This document shows, piece after piece, positions 25,201 to 37,581 of a DNA stretch of 64,000 bases. Origin of the DNA: Penelope pileata (Eukaryota > Chordata > Aves > Galliformes > Cracidae); assembly GCA_013396635.1 (NCBI GenBank), contig WBMW01000002.1:62001-126000 (forward strand), in the 5' to 3' direction. Each line of letters starts with the position of its first letter. Position 1 is the stretch's first letter. Position numbers and translations under genes: made by a program. The notes beneath the pieces are model-generated. The model did no database searches. It was given only the letters and a program-made list of their open reading frames with translations, and had not been told where the DNA came from.

Positions 25201-28200
25201 TATTTAAAATGTTTCCTACCAAGTTTTCAATGAGCTGCACTTAACTATGTTTTACTTCAGTTTTGGTGTGGCATGGCTTGTGTGGGATTTTGTAAAGTAG
25301 GCTGAAAGTGGAGTGCTACTAAAGGTCATTGTACTGGGGCTATTAGAGCCAAGCAACTGCAAACCTTCTGACCTCAGCGTGGTGTGTCTGATGCTTTGCT
25401 ACGTCTCTGCTCTCCTGAGAGTGTCCACAGTGTTATCTTTATTAAAGCTGACAAGCTGAAGTATTTCTTCTGGATCTGATTACTATTACTATAACACTGG
25501 AAAAATATAAAAATGATGAATTTTTAAAGATGGCTTTGCCCCCAAATTTGAGTATTTATGTTTAAGCCACTTTTTTCTTGCTCTATTTCTTGTATGGCTG
25601 TATATTGCAGATTTCGGCAAGACTATAAGAAATGTTATTATTTGAACTTTAAAGTTAACATTTTCTATCCTAAGTTGTTTTCTATGCACAATGAAATGTA
25701 CATAGCTGAATGAGAAGCCTCATTAATTTTCCTATTCCATTAAGCATTATTTTTGTGCTTTGATACTTATTTTAGACTCCCTTGAAAACATTGAATAACT
25801 TCATTTCCTAGATCCAAAACTTCTAAGTATTACATTTCAACAGGGAGATTAGGACCAGATGATGCAGGTAGGACAGTGCAATTTGTAATTTATGGAGACA
25901 GCTGAAAACAACTGAGGTTATGCAGAGTGTGTGCTCAGTAGTGTGCTCCCAAGGACAGACTTGGGGACTCTAACTGGTATGCCCAGGACTCTTTTCGTGC
26001 GTTTCATGTTGCAAAAATCTGTCTGTAGAAATCCCTTTGGCTGTTTAGATCTGTGTTGCAGACCTGTTGAAGACACTATTGCCTCCTTTTGGGAATGCAA
26101 CAGTCCAGTTTCTATTTTATTTTTTTCAGTGTAAGTCCAAGGTAGTATCAGAGTAAGTGATACGAAAATTGTAAAGTTATTTTCTTTTCCTCAAATTTCC
26201 CTTGATCTCTGGCCCTTTTCAGTTCTTTTATTTTGTCTGGGGGATTTCTGTCATTTGGAAACCAGGGTTTTGAGGAAGATGGGAAAAACAAGGAACTAAA
26301 TGATCTTACAGTTATTTCTGAGTATACTTTGAAAGCACAGAGTAAGCATTAAGAAAAAGGAAGTTTGTACGAAGTGAGGTGGACTGTGGGTTTTGAGGAC
26401 CTGGAGCTGAAATACCCCATAGCAGATGAAGCTATTGAAGAATGCTGCCTTCACTTTTGAAATTCATTCACCTCTTTTTCAAGAGACTTTTGTGGATTCT
26501 AAATCTATCAGATGAAGCACAGGAATGGAATTAACTCTTCCCCAAATGTTTAAGAAGGATGAAATTTTAAAATGTCGGGGTTGGACGGGAGCCCTCAGGG
26601 ATGGTGCCTGTGGCTGGGGGTGACCACCATGCCCAGCTGGGTGCTACCTGGCATGTGGCACTTGGCCTGTATCACTTGCATGAGTCACATGGCTTTTGTG
26701 GCTCTTGGGCTGGTCTCCTACAGCTGTTGGGATGAGTATGTATGTTCATATCAGTGTCTGTGTGTATGAGTGGAGCAGGTTAGGAAGGTTACACACAAGA
26801 ATGGAGGAAGGGGAAGCTCCCCCCAAAATGTGGGTTCCTCACTGACCCATTCCACAATATCTGCCCAGTTCTGTCCCTTCATCATACCTTGGTTTCTTCT
26901 CTGAGGAATAAATATGCATGGAGATGTGTGAATGAAAGGCATCTGGGTGGATAACATAGGTGTGTTTCCATACTAGCTCTGAATATTAGCATTTAGGGGG
27001 GAGGGAGTACTCATTTAACTCCCAATTGCTAGTTTAATTCACTTTGTTCCTTATGTTCCTTTGCCTACAAGCTAGTAAACTGACCTGAGACCTGCTCAAG
27101 TACCATTAAGCTATTTTAACAATCAAAGAGTAAGTTTATCAACAAATACTAAATGATATATTTCCACAAATTTAAATGAAGGCGCTACATCCACTGAAGT
27201 TCTGGCCAAAACTGAAACAAACAGGCCAAAATCCCTCAGCGCTATATTTAGGAAAGCCTCCAAGTTTGTATTTTGAGAACTCACATGGAAAGATGAGATG
27301 AGGAAAAGGAGAAGTTGATCCGTGGGACTAAGGATGTATCCTGAGGCTAGAGAGTACGACAGGAAATAGCAGAAGGCAGCTTTTGAGTCCCTGCTGCGAG
27401 GCTGGACCTGCACGTGGTTGGTGTCCCAGCATGGCTGTGGTGAAGAGAGTGCCTCTTACCTGTGGACAGTGTTGGACCAGAAGAGTTGTAGGCATGGGGG
27501 AAGCATACAAGGGTTTTCCTTTCCAGGTCCACTCTCCCACCTTTTCCCGTCCTGGCTGCAGGTGTGGGCCTCAGTCCCCCTGCAGAAACCTGACTGGCAG
27601 CCATCTCAGGCTCCTCACTTCTTCCCTCCATCACTCTCTGGGTGCTGCCTCTAGAGTCCCGTGATCCCCTCAGTGAGAGCAAATTATTTTATCTTCCCTA
27701 AGCAGCAGATTTGGGTTTTACCTCCATGCTTGTGTTGCCTGTTCTGGCTCTGCTCCTGTCCTGGGTGTGCTGGAACCACCTGGGGAGGTTAATGAGGACT
27801 CCTACAGGAGCGCAGATATGGCTCCTCTGCAATCACAGGCAGGCTGGAGGAAACCTGTTGGAGTGGGATTGAGCAGGGCACTTGTATGCTGCTTGGGAAA
27901 GTCCCAGGTGATAGGGGATACAGTGCCTGAGCAGACTGTGGGGAAAGTGCCATCTGCCAGGATGTCTTCTGAGCAATCTTGTGATCACAGCAGTGTGATG
28001 CAAAACCCAGTGTGCTGAAATGGGGTTTAAAAGTGACTTGGGCTGCCTTGTGTTGGGCCTTCTAACCTTCATTCCTTGTAGTCTCCATTGCTAATTTGGG
28101 GTAGAAAGCCACGAAACGGGGAGAATATCAATGGTGTCAATAGGAAGATCATCTAATGCTGTTGCTGCACCTTCAGAGCCACTGAGTGACAGCAGAGATT

Positions 28201-28757
28201 TTCTTTTGGCAGGGATAAGTCAGCGCCGATTTAGGTAGCTCTTTTACTTACATTATTCATTACTCAAAGTATGTTCAGCTGCTTGATATGGCACAGATTT
28301 TCTTCCTCCCCTAGCTTTTCTCTTTCACAAATGTGAAACCTTTAGTTGTCTCTTTTGAGAAATGCCATTGGGTTATTCACACTTGTTAGATTTCTGTTGT
28401 AAGTAAGGATTTTTGACGTAATGCCTCAACATGGATTTGACAACATTCAACAACACTGGATTATGTGTAACTCTTATCACAAGTGGCTCCCACTAATGTG
28501 GGTTGAGAAAGAAAGTGCAGTGCTGTTGGCTCACTTTTCCAGAGTCCCAGGAATTAGAGACATGTAGCCTTAACAGAAATGGACTATGTGGATTTTGTAT
28601 AACAAGTTAATGTTTTAAACACTTCTTGGTTTGTCTGGAATATGAGCTACCAATACTTTTGTTGTGGCTGCTGTTGCTAAGCTACATGCAAGTGTTTCTT
28701 TATGAAGTGATATCCTTAAAAAAGCCTCTACTGATTTGAAAGATTTCGCTGAATCTT
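19299..28757. other. unique non-coding DNA
   Basis: No gene or interspersed repeat recognised. It contains an A-rich simple patch at about 22130-22170 (caaa/caa units) and an 11-T run at 23831-23841. A modestly GC-richer stretch lies at about 27340-28020. It has overlapping open frames on both strands but few CpGs and no recognisable protein motif, so it is neither a clear CpG island nor a clear exon. Confidence 0.55.
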
Positions 28758-28775
28758 CCCACCCCCGCCCCCCCC
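28758..28775 (-). repeat. C-rich tract, possible G-quadruplex on minus strand
   Basis: The plus strand reads three C, A, five C, G, eight C. The minus strand therefore carries G8-C-G5-T-G3, which supplies four runs of at least three guanines separated by single bases and could fold as a G-quadruplex. A pyrimidine-rich stretch (ctctctcctct) follows directly. No gene or promoter was recognised next to it. Confidence 0.6.
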
Positions 28776-31700
28776 ACTCTCTCTCCTCTATGCCCTTCCT
28801 CCCTGGGGCAAAGGGATACCATAGAAAATTATTCTGTGATAATTGATCTAGAAATGGCAAATGGATAAGGGAAGATCACAGGCAGGATCTTTGATTATAA
28901 TTGCTCTGGTTACTTGTAATTTTTGCACCCATCATACGCGGATGTGTAGTCCAGTAGGGTACATTTTTCACCCTGCACATTGATAACTTTGGTGCATGAG
29001 AGAGCTCTGAAAACTAACCTCTTTTTCACTCTAGCAACACGCAAGTCCTAAGGGGATCAGCTTGTAGGGCATGTTTTCTTTCACTTTGACAGTGGAGAAA
29101 CTGTGTATTGTGTGTGTTCTTCTAACTCTCTGCCTTTGACACTCGTCCCTTTCCCAGACAGTGAGTGCATCCCATGAGAAGCTGGGCTTCCCAGCGCTGC
29201 CTCTGTAAAGATGGGAAGTGTTAGAGTGGCCAAAAGATCTGGCTTTTAAAAATCTTTCTGAAGATTGGGAGTCAAATTTTATCCTGGGCTACATCCACAT
29301 AACCTCTGTCAGCTTCAGCCGAAGGCTGGGACCGACCACAGGAGCAGGAAGCCTTCAAGAAGCCAGTCCACAGCAGTGGGGTGGGAGGAGGTAGTGAACC
29401 CAGAGCATCTTTTCACCAATTTGTCCCCTTACCCAGTGGCACCGTGAGCTTCTTCCACCTTATCTTCCAGAAAGTCTGCTTGTAAATGGGACAATATTCC
29501 CAAGTATGCACATGCATGCTAAAAATACTGTGAAACATATGAGAGGTGGCCAGGTGATCTGGGCAGTGTCACCAACACACTTCTGTGAATGAGATTGCCG
29601 CGGACAAAAGGAGGGTGCTGGCTCTCTTAACAAGATTGAATTTGTTTTTCCACAGCCCTTCAAAATCCTTCTGGGCAGAGGCTTTTTAATGCAATGTGCT
29701 TAGGAGGAAATTTAAAGGAACTTATGGTTGGGCTACATTGTAGGTTCAAACAGGAGACATGTATCAAATACCTGGAAGGAAAGTACAAATATTTTGGTTT
29801 GTCAGGCAGCCCAGATTTTGCTGAGAAATGCTGTTTCAAAGCTCTAAGGCAGACACAACAGTTTTCCTGAAATAATACCAGCAGTAATCCCTTCAAACAT
29901 CCCCAAGTGTATTGGCTCACTCACGCTTTAAAATTCTTTCTCCGTTTTGTTATAAAAACTAGCATATTTCTCTCCCCTTCAACATATGAAAATCTTCTAA
30001 GAATTTTTTATGAGCTTTTGTAGACTTCAGAATAAGCTTTCCTGCCCCTCCCCTTCCTTACTTTCTAATCCAATTTAGTCAGATAGTTACTTCAAATCCC
30101 TCAGAGGCCTGTAGTTTGTTCATTCTCCCACAGTGCTGAGATTTCCCTCCAGCCCAGCTGGCAGGAGTTTTTAGAAATAACAATATCTCAGGGGGAAGGA
30201 GCTGAAGATTGAATGGGGTCTTTTGTCCAGGTCTCTATGAAGCCAGATTAATTATGCATTGCAGAACACAGTTTAAAGCTCTGAATTAGGTCCTCATTGC
30301 AATGAAAGGAGAGCACAGGCTTGAAAACTGAAAGAATTCCCATTTCCATCAGAGGGACAGACATATAATGACTGAAAGCAGGAAGAATTTTGAAAATTGC
30401 AATTAAACAGTATTTTGTATTTACCACTCAGTAGCAGTTGTCTTAAGCATTTACAAAAGTGATTCTTTGACATTTTTTCACATGATTGCTCCATAGGTGG
30501 CTGGACTATGAGGATTTTCAAGTCTTTTCTGTGTTACTAGGCTACTCTTGAAAGTACTTGTGCTTTGATGAATGAGACCAGTTTTTTTGGCCAGCACTTA
30601 CCTGAATAGAGGTCTTTAAAACCTCAGCAGTACAATTAGCAGTCAGTCAGATGATACTGATGGTACTGGAAAAAAGCGAATGGTTTTCTCCTTTACTGCT
30701 GGGGATTTTCTAAAGCTGTCTGACCCAGTGTGATGTGCAATAACAACATTTTTCTTGGTTTCCCAATGCACTCTAATTCCAGCTTGAGGAAAGTAGAACT
30801 CTTTCACGGATAATAAGTCCATAATGTTATACAGCTGCCAAATAAAAAGTTGTCCACAGGCATTTGTATTCATAAGGGCACTTTCTGTCAGGATGGGGAA
30901 TTGTGTTTTGGGTAGAGAACTGAGGCCAAACGAGGGATAAGGATAAGGAAAAGGTTAGCTCTGAAAACTCCTACATTAGAAATTCTTAGCAGTCTCAGAT
31001 ATGACCAAACTGGAGTAGGTGGAGTGTGAGCAAAATAAACTGATTATTTTCCTCTTTTATCATCCTCTTGAAATCTTATATATGGAATAACACTGTGAAA
31101 TAACTGTAGCAAATTGAACTCTGCAGTTCAATTAATTTTAATTAAATTTTATAAACTGCAAACACCTAAAAAAAATAGCCAAATACATATTTGGAAGCAT
31201 AGTGGAATTTTGGGACTGATTCCACGTTGAGACAGAGTAAACAATTTTAGAAATTTGATATGAATATTATGAAGGAGAAGCATTTCTACAGAGCAAACAC
31301 ATTAAGTCGCAGCACTCTTCAGTGTTCAACATTGTGTGTGATGAACGTAAGCATTGTCTGTTAGCTGCAATCTGTTCAGCTTTCTGTCATACTGTGATAA
31401 AATGGTAAGTTCCTTGTTGTAAACCTAGCAACCCCAGCACAACTGGAATGACCCTGGTAATGTGCATAGGGCTGATACCATGGCTCTGTAGGCAAAAGTC
31501 CTGCAGTTGTCTCTCTCCCAGGCATGCCAGGTATGAGCAGTAACCCTCTGAAGTAACTGTGGAAAGTAATAATGTGATTGGTCAACATCCAAGGCACAAG
31601 ATTCATCCTAGATCATTTCCATGTTGCTCCTCTTGATGTGCAAAGTATACATGCCACGGAAGTGTTTTGGTTTGCTGCTGTCAGGGAGAGGAATGGACAC

Positions 31701-32943
31701 CTTCAATGAGTCTTCTATGTGCTGCCCTGAAGCAAGCAGAGCATGAGCATGTCTGTGTAAACTCAGCTGACAACTTGTGCGTAGTTACGAGGGAGCAAAC
31801 CTCCAGTGGGCCTACTGTGGAGTCACCCCTAAGTTGCTCCATCTTATGGGGTCAGAATGGAGCTGGCTGAGATGGAGCAAGAAGGTGGTGCAACATAGCC
31901 TCTTGCTGAGGCACATCCAAGGCAGTTTTGCCATGTAACCTCTGTTTCTCTTCAGCTTTAGGTCTGCTTTTCTCTTTTGCAACAAGAAGAGAAGAGCCTT
32001 GTTTTTCTTCTCTCTGTGCTTGTCCTGGTATGAACCAGTTAGAGTAATTAGGATTTCCCAAGTCTTTTCCAAAACTCGAAATAAGGTTTCTGAGATTTGA
32101 AAGAAATGTGAGTGCTTCTATCACCATTTCATTTGCAAGAATATATGCCAGGGCAGGATGGAAATAGTTCCCACTGACTTTGAAATGCCTGGTGAATAAA
32201 GGAAGCTAATACCAGAACTGGAAATACTCAGGTCACCAGGTCCATAGCAGTGGTGTAGCTCTTAGCATTTGCTATGAGAACTTTCTCACCTGTGTGGCTT
32301 TGGACCACACACCAACTCTGTACAGGCAGTCTCTAGGAAATATGAACAAAACTCAGGTTTGTCTAATAACTTACAGAGTAACAGTAGGCTTACCACACTA
32401 GTTATAGTACTGTTCACAAGTGATCATTTCTGTGCCACCACTCTTGAAATAAAACAAAAAAGTTGTTTTTAAGGTAAGAAGACACAGACAGCTAGAGCTA
32501 TCCGTAGACTTTCCCCACAAAACATCTTCTGTTAGAAAACTGAACAGGATGAAACAAAGTGTACTGTTAAGTGTCAGCTTTGATCTGCCAATAGAAGCAA
32601 ACAAGGCTTGCTAAGGAAATTTGTCCTTTTCTAAGGAAACCCTTTTAATTGTCTGCAGCACTGCCTACACCACGCCAGTCTGCCTGGGAGCTGCCATAGT
32701 TTGGGACCCAGGAGCCTTGCCTGGAAACGGGAACTCTCGAGGCTTCCAGGTCTGTGTCAACGAGTCGGCAGGCTTGGGCCCAGCTCTTTGGGGCCTCAGG
32801 ACAGCCAGGCTCCTAGCCGCCAGGCTGAGAAGGAGGAACAGGATGTCAGTGTTCCTGAAGCATTGTGCTTCTTTGTAAATCTCAGTTGGAGAGTTGTGTG
32901 TGTGGGGGAAGCAAAACTATCAAAGATATTATAGCAGTAAAAT
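28776..32943. other. unique non-coding DNA
   Basis: No gene, transposon or RNA recognised. Open frames reach about 90 codons, overlap on both strands and carry no familiar motif. Confidence 0.55.
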
Positions 32944-32987
32944 ACAGTTTTTAAATTTTACAGTTTTTAAAATTTACAGTTTTTAAG
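32944..32987. repeat. 16-bp tandem repeat, about 2.7 copies
   Basis: Units of the form acagtttttaaaattt start at 32944, 32960 and 32976. The first two differ by the position of one T/A, and the third is cut after acagtttttaag. This is a short AT-rich tandem duplication, not a known satellite. Confidence 0.85.
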
Positions 32988-33074
32988 CAGGCCTTGATAT
33001 TATGCTCCTGAACTCTCTAAGCTTTATAACATAAATGCTTAACTTCATCAACTTTCACTATAAGATCCTGGAAC

Positions 33075-33108
33075 TTCAATGCTTCTGAAAATTCGATGCT
33101 TTTGAAAA
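33075..33108. repeat. 17-bp tandem duplication
   Basis: Two adjacent copies, ttcaatgcttctgaaaa and ttcgatgcttttgaaaa, match at 15 of 17 positions. It lies only about 90 bp from the 16-bp tandem repeat but has a different unit. Confidence 0.8.
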
Positions 33109-35031
33109 CATGGATGTCAGATCTCAGCTGCAGTGTTCAGCAGCTTTGGCCCAAGTGACCCTTCTCTCTTAGCTGGAATGTTTGCTTTCTTGTCAAGAAT
33201 CATGATGTTGCTGCTCAAACTCTTTTTGTGCTCTGAGATTTTTAGGCGTACTGCTCTTACCGGTCGAGCTGAGTCTCTACATATGTGCAGTTGTAAAGAA
33301 ATCAAATATTACAGCTGGAAACTCTGAGATCAGTCTTGTTGCTGCCCCAGTCTCCCATTTGCCGTGAAAACAAACACAGCTCTTTCCTAATGTCTGCCAG
33401 CCGGAAGGGGGTGGGGAGGCAGGGGTAAGTTTTGTTGCCTTTTTTTTTTATTTTTTTTTCGAGAAGGAAGGTCGACTATTTTGGGAAACTAAAACCACAC
33501 AGCAATTAAAAGAATTCTTTTCTCTCTGCTCCGTGATTAGAGAAGTCTGCTGACAAACAGTAATTGCTGCATACAGTGGTACAGGTGGACTAGAGGTACA
33601 TAAGTCTTTCCCCTTGCAGAAACATGTCTTGTTGAAGACGAAGTGGGTAATATGCTGTATTCTGTTGTGCCAAGAGTTGAACTGTGACATAGACTCCATA
33701 AATCACTGTGCTGGATAAGTCAGTTCTTCAGGTGTGATTAGCCAGCTGATGTGTTAAATGCAGTGACTGATTTCCATCTGATGCTTCTAACATGGCTATG
33801 TCACTGCATTTCTTAAGACTGCATCCATCTAGGACAGGGAAAGAAAGATCTGGGAGAAATTCTAACTCGTAAGGTGCAGAAAAACAAAAAAAATGCATTA
33901 AAACCTTAAGAAACCTAAGCTCAAAAGCAGGGATGTTTCTCATCTCTCTGAAGAAACTGCAGAATGTTTGGTTAATGACACCTTGTTGTGGAGGGCTGGC
34001 CATGCGTCACCTGCCTGGAGTTTGGGTGTTTCTGCACTCTTTTGGCAAGCAGCAGAGCCTCAATGGAAAAATAAAGACAAACTTCTCCTGACTCTCTTCC
34101 ATGTGTTTGTGAATGCCCTTAGTTTCTTTATATTTCACCTAGTGAAACCTGTATTTATATTTTTGAAATGGCTTATGAAATTTGTGTGGTCTTCTGTTCT
34201 TTTAAAGGAGTTTCATAAAATGAAGATTTTTCCATATTTTTTAAAACCTTATTCTGAACCTTTTTGTTCAAGAATTTTTTTTCTCCATATAAGAGATGTA
34301 TTACTTTTCTGCGCATACATTTATATTTGGCCTCCCTTCATCATTGCAAATGCTACCAGACTGCTGTTTACTGTCCTTTCTCCGATAACTCTTGGATATT
34401 CTATAAATATGTTTATGCAGAAAATTAAATAAACGACTATAAGGCATTGCTCAGCTCAGAAAATTTCCTAGTTTTTATCATATGGTTCTGGCAATCTGAT
34501 GCTCAAATAACTGTAGTATTCCATGGAAGATCATATGGGAACTGTATAAAATTAGGCTGTTAAAATGTCCAGTCTGCGCTGTCTCAAGATGCGTATGTGT
34601 GTGTACCACAAAGCTGTACTGATTTTGCAGCTGTGTTGCAAGCTGTTGCATAATTGGCTGTCTGCAATCACTCCTAGGTGTCCTTTGTTCTTTCTTCCTT
34701 GAATTTTTTCATCTGATTGTGGGCATACGTGAAGATGTCTTCTTCCAGATAGATTCAACCGCTTGTGTAGTCTTCTAGTGGCCATGCCTCTTTTGTCCAG
34801 TAATATCTGGACAAGTCTAAGTTTCTGTTTTTTCTAGATAATTTAGGAAGAACTATTAGACTTTCTCCATCCTTTTAGCAAGGATTTAGACAAAATGCCT
34901 GGGAAAGAGATTCTGATTTGAGTCTGCATGATTTGAATCAGCAAGATTTTGCTGTTCAATGTACCAGCCATGCCATGTTGTCAGCAGAGGTGGGTCCCTC
35001 AGTGCAGACCTCTCTTAGGAAACACCACACA
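33109..35031. other. unique non-coding DNA
   Basis: No gene recognised. A G-rich plus-strand stretch (33406-33425, runs of 5, 4, 2 and 4 G) and a T10-A-T9 tract (33440-33459) lie near each other. A 154-codon plus frame at 33968-34432 is rich in F, L and I because the DNA is T-rich. Its membrane-like look follows from composition and I do not call it a gene. Confidence 0.55.
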
Positions 35032-35040
35032 CCTGCACTA

Positions 35041-35117
35041 GTAGTTCGTAACTCAAGTTACGACAAAGAAAAGACTCCCTAGTTTGTCACCTTTTCTTTG
35101 TCGTAACTTGAGTTACT
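35041..35117. repeat. perfect inverted repeat with flanking direct repeat
   Basis: The arms 35048-35073 and 35091-35116 are exact reverse complements over 26 bp, separated by a 17-nt spacer (35074-35090). The outer half of each arm is itself nearly palindromic (gtaactcaagttac). The 77-bp unit 35041-35117 is bounded by the 9-bp direct repeat cctgcacta at 35032-35040 and 35118-35126. That arrangement resembles a tiny inverted-repeat transposable element with a target-site duplication. A replication template-switch could also make the hairpin but would not by itself explain the flanking direct repeat. No protein is encoded. A transcript would form a stable stem-loop. Confidence 0.9.
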
Positions 35118-35126
35118 CCTGCACTA

Positions 35127-36603
35127 TTTGTGATGTCTCAGCAACTGAAGCAACTATTTCCTTTCTCCATCCTAAAGATAAAATAAATCCTACTTAAAAT
35201 ACGTGGGTCACTTATTTTTTTGGTTAGTTCAGTGATGGGACTACCGCAGGGATTACTACTGGACAGTCTTGGAGCAGATTCAGTCAAAGGTTAAAAGATG
35301 GCTATTACTAAAATCCAAAACATTTATTCTTTCATTGCTCTTCTCTTCTCAGATGTCATCCTATGAATGCAGTATGATGCATCAAAAACTCCCAACAAAA
35401 CCCTCCAACAAATATTTGTTCACAGTAGGTGCATGAATCATCAAGAGTTGTTCTGCCAACATATGGACATGCTGTTTTATCCTGTTTATTGTTAACTGCT
35501 TGGAATCTTATAAATCTTTCTAATATTGCTCTTCTTCAGTATTTATTTTGGAAGCTACTTATTTTTATTTATTTGAGATGCTATAAACAATGTAATTTCA
35601 TGAATCACTGTGCCATGGGGACTGTTACAGTTAATGTTCTTAATAGAAGGTGCTGGCATCAATAAGCTATTTCTCACTAATGGGTGGAGGTTTAGTGTGG
35701 TTTTTCTCACCATGGCCTAGGAAAGTCCATGGCATAGTCTAAGGTAGTCTGATCCAAAGTGGATGCCTATCAGTAAAGGTAAAATGTATTTCACTATGTC
35801 TTAATGGTCTAAATTTGGCTTTAGATGCACATGAGTCACTTATTACTTTTTTTTATACCATTAATAGAAAAAGTTCTGTGTCCAGAGGGTGATTCATCTG
35901 AACTATGTAAGAGACCTAAACTTAGGATGAGATGATTGCTCTCTGGTAGCCTTTATTTTTCTCTCTTGAATAGTGTGATAAATCCTTGATGAAGTTTAGA
36001 GGGAGTATCTACTTTACATAGCTAAAAGTAGATGGGATGAACCTTGCCTACAAAGACAGCCATACTGTTCAAAGAAATGTAGTTTCCACTATTCCAAGTA
36101 CCTTCTCACGCTCGAAAATAGAGTGATATTCAAAGAGGAGGAAACTGATATACACCACTGAAGTGATTTTTGGCACATATTTCTGAGAAACATGGAATAA
36201 TTTAAGTATGATCCTGAGTGAAAAAGGAGACATCTCTATTTAACATATATACAATGCAAACACGTCAGTGCATTATAACTCATTGACTAGTTACATGAAA
36301 TTAATGTGATTAACTTGGAATATGAAATGAGTCACAGAACTTGTGATAGTTCTCTATTTCTACTTTCTGAATGCAAAAACTGCAGTTTAGAGGATGACAT
36401 TGTAGTGAAATTCTTCTGTTTCAGAAAGCAGGACCAAAACTTTACGAGGAAAGAGACTTGGCAATGTTCTGTTTTGGTGAAAATTCTTGCAGGGGCCCTT
36501 AATATGTTGGTGGCTGAAAAGCTGGGTGGAGCAAACTTATGAAAACAACTGTTTTCACTATTGTCCTTGCCACCAGGCACCAAGTTTTCTTAAATTCTTT
36601 GTG
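35127..36603. other. unique non-coding DNA
   Basis: AT-rich sequence between the hairpin and the mariner. No gene or repeat recognised. Open frames up to about 80 codons lack motifs. Confidence 0.55.
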
Positions 36604-36605
36604 TA

Positions 36606-36630
36606 TGTAGGTCCCTCCAAAGGTAATGCC
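36606..36630. repeat. mariner 3' terminal inverted repeat
   Basis: 25 bp, ending in ...gtaatgcc on the plus strand and preceded by TA at 36604-36605. It pairs with 37582-37606 at 15 of 25 positions, with the inner eight bases (ggtaatgcc against agtaatgcc, apart from the first) conserved. Confidence 0.85.
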
Positions 36631-37444
36631 AAATCCAGACTATATAGTCAGTGTGATAGGACAGTCCAGCCAAGATTGGCAATGTGCTCCACTGTCTTCA
36701 AACTGGAATGGGGCCTGGTGTTATAGTGTTGCAAGAGAAATGTTGTCTTCTTCTCCGGCCTGACTCTGGAAGTCTGAGCCTTCAGTGTAGTAAGCATTGC
36801 AATGTAACAGTCAGAGCTGATGGTTTGTTTGGGTTTCAGGAAATCCAGAAGGATCACCCCTTTCCTATCCCAAAAGACAGGGCACATCACTTCACCTGCT
36901 GAGGGCTGCATCTTGAACTTTTTCTCTGATAGGAAATTCACCTGACACCACTCCATGGTCTCCTTTTTTGTCTCTGACTCGTAGTGGTAACACCGTGTCT
37001 CATCAGCAGTAATGATGTGATCCAGGAAATTGTCACCTTCAGCCTCGTACTGGTTCAACAGGTCCTGACAAACTTTCATACAGTGTTCTTTCTGTGCCTG
37101 TGTGAGCATTCATGGGATCCCACTGGCACAAACTTTGCAATATTCCAGCATTGCTGCCATTGTTTCCAACACACCGAAGCTTATATTCATCTCCATACAC
37201 AGTTCCTTGGTTGTAGTCTGCCCATTCATGTGGACGAGCTGATGCAGGCACTCTTTTGTAATGTGACTGCGCTGTCACCACTGCTGAAATGTACCATCCA
37301 CCACCTCACTGTACTCACATCAGCTGTTTGATCTCCAGAAACATTCAGCAAGCATCAATGAACATCAATGGGTGCGATTTTTTGCACACGGAGGAATTCA
37401 GTTACACACCTTTGCTTCATACACACTTCCACATCAGATGCCAT
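36631..37444 (-). pseudogene. mariner transposase, decayed
   Basis: Transposases of this family cut and paste the element with a DD34D catalytic triad. The start fits ATG at 37444-37442, followed by M-A-S-D-V-E-V. An in-frame TGA (37357-37355) interrupts the N-terminal helix-turn-helix region. A deletion or frameshift follows the S-S-G-D-S segment, and another TGA lies at 37112-37110. From 37109 a clean 153-codon stretch covers the catalytic domain: first Asp in the T-A-D-E-T motif, then W-D-R-K-G-V-I. The second catalytic Asp, normally in the H-D-N-x-R-P-H motif, is Tyr (codon 36725-36723). A further TGA at 36650-36648 precedes Y-S-x-D-L-A, which keeps the third Asp (36635-36633). The C-terminal portion is then missing. 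Inactive. Confidence 0.92.
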
Positions 37445-37581
37445 TTTGTCAGACTGCTGCTCTGCTGCACTGTGTTGCATGGCAACAAAATGGAATGGAA
37501 TATTGGTGGGAAGGTTCAACCTCTACTGCCGTACCACCAACATCTGCTTCTGATGTCTTGGGCCAACATAATAAAATGGGA

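Noticed and set aside
27347..27682. GC-richer stretch with open frames on both strands
   Set aside because: Few CpGs, overlapping antisense frames and no conserved motif, so neither a CpG island nor an exon can be supported.
33968..34432. 154-codon plus frame that looks like a membrane protein
   Set aside because: The hydrophobicity comes from T-rich DNA (TTT, TTA, ATT codons). There is no recognisable family, and no splice or polyadenylation support that I could tie to it.
34793..34814. Small hairpin ttgtccag/ctggacaa with 6-nt loop
   Set aside because: Eight-base-pair stems are common by chance in 64 kb.
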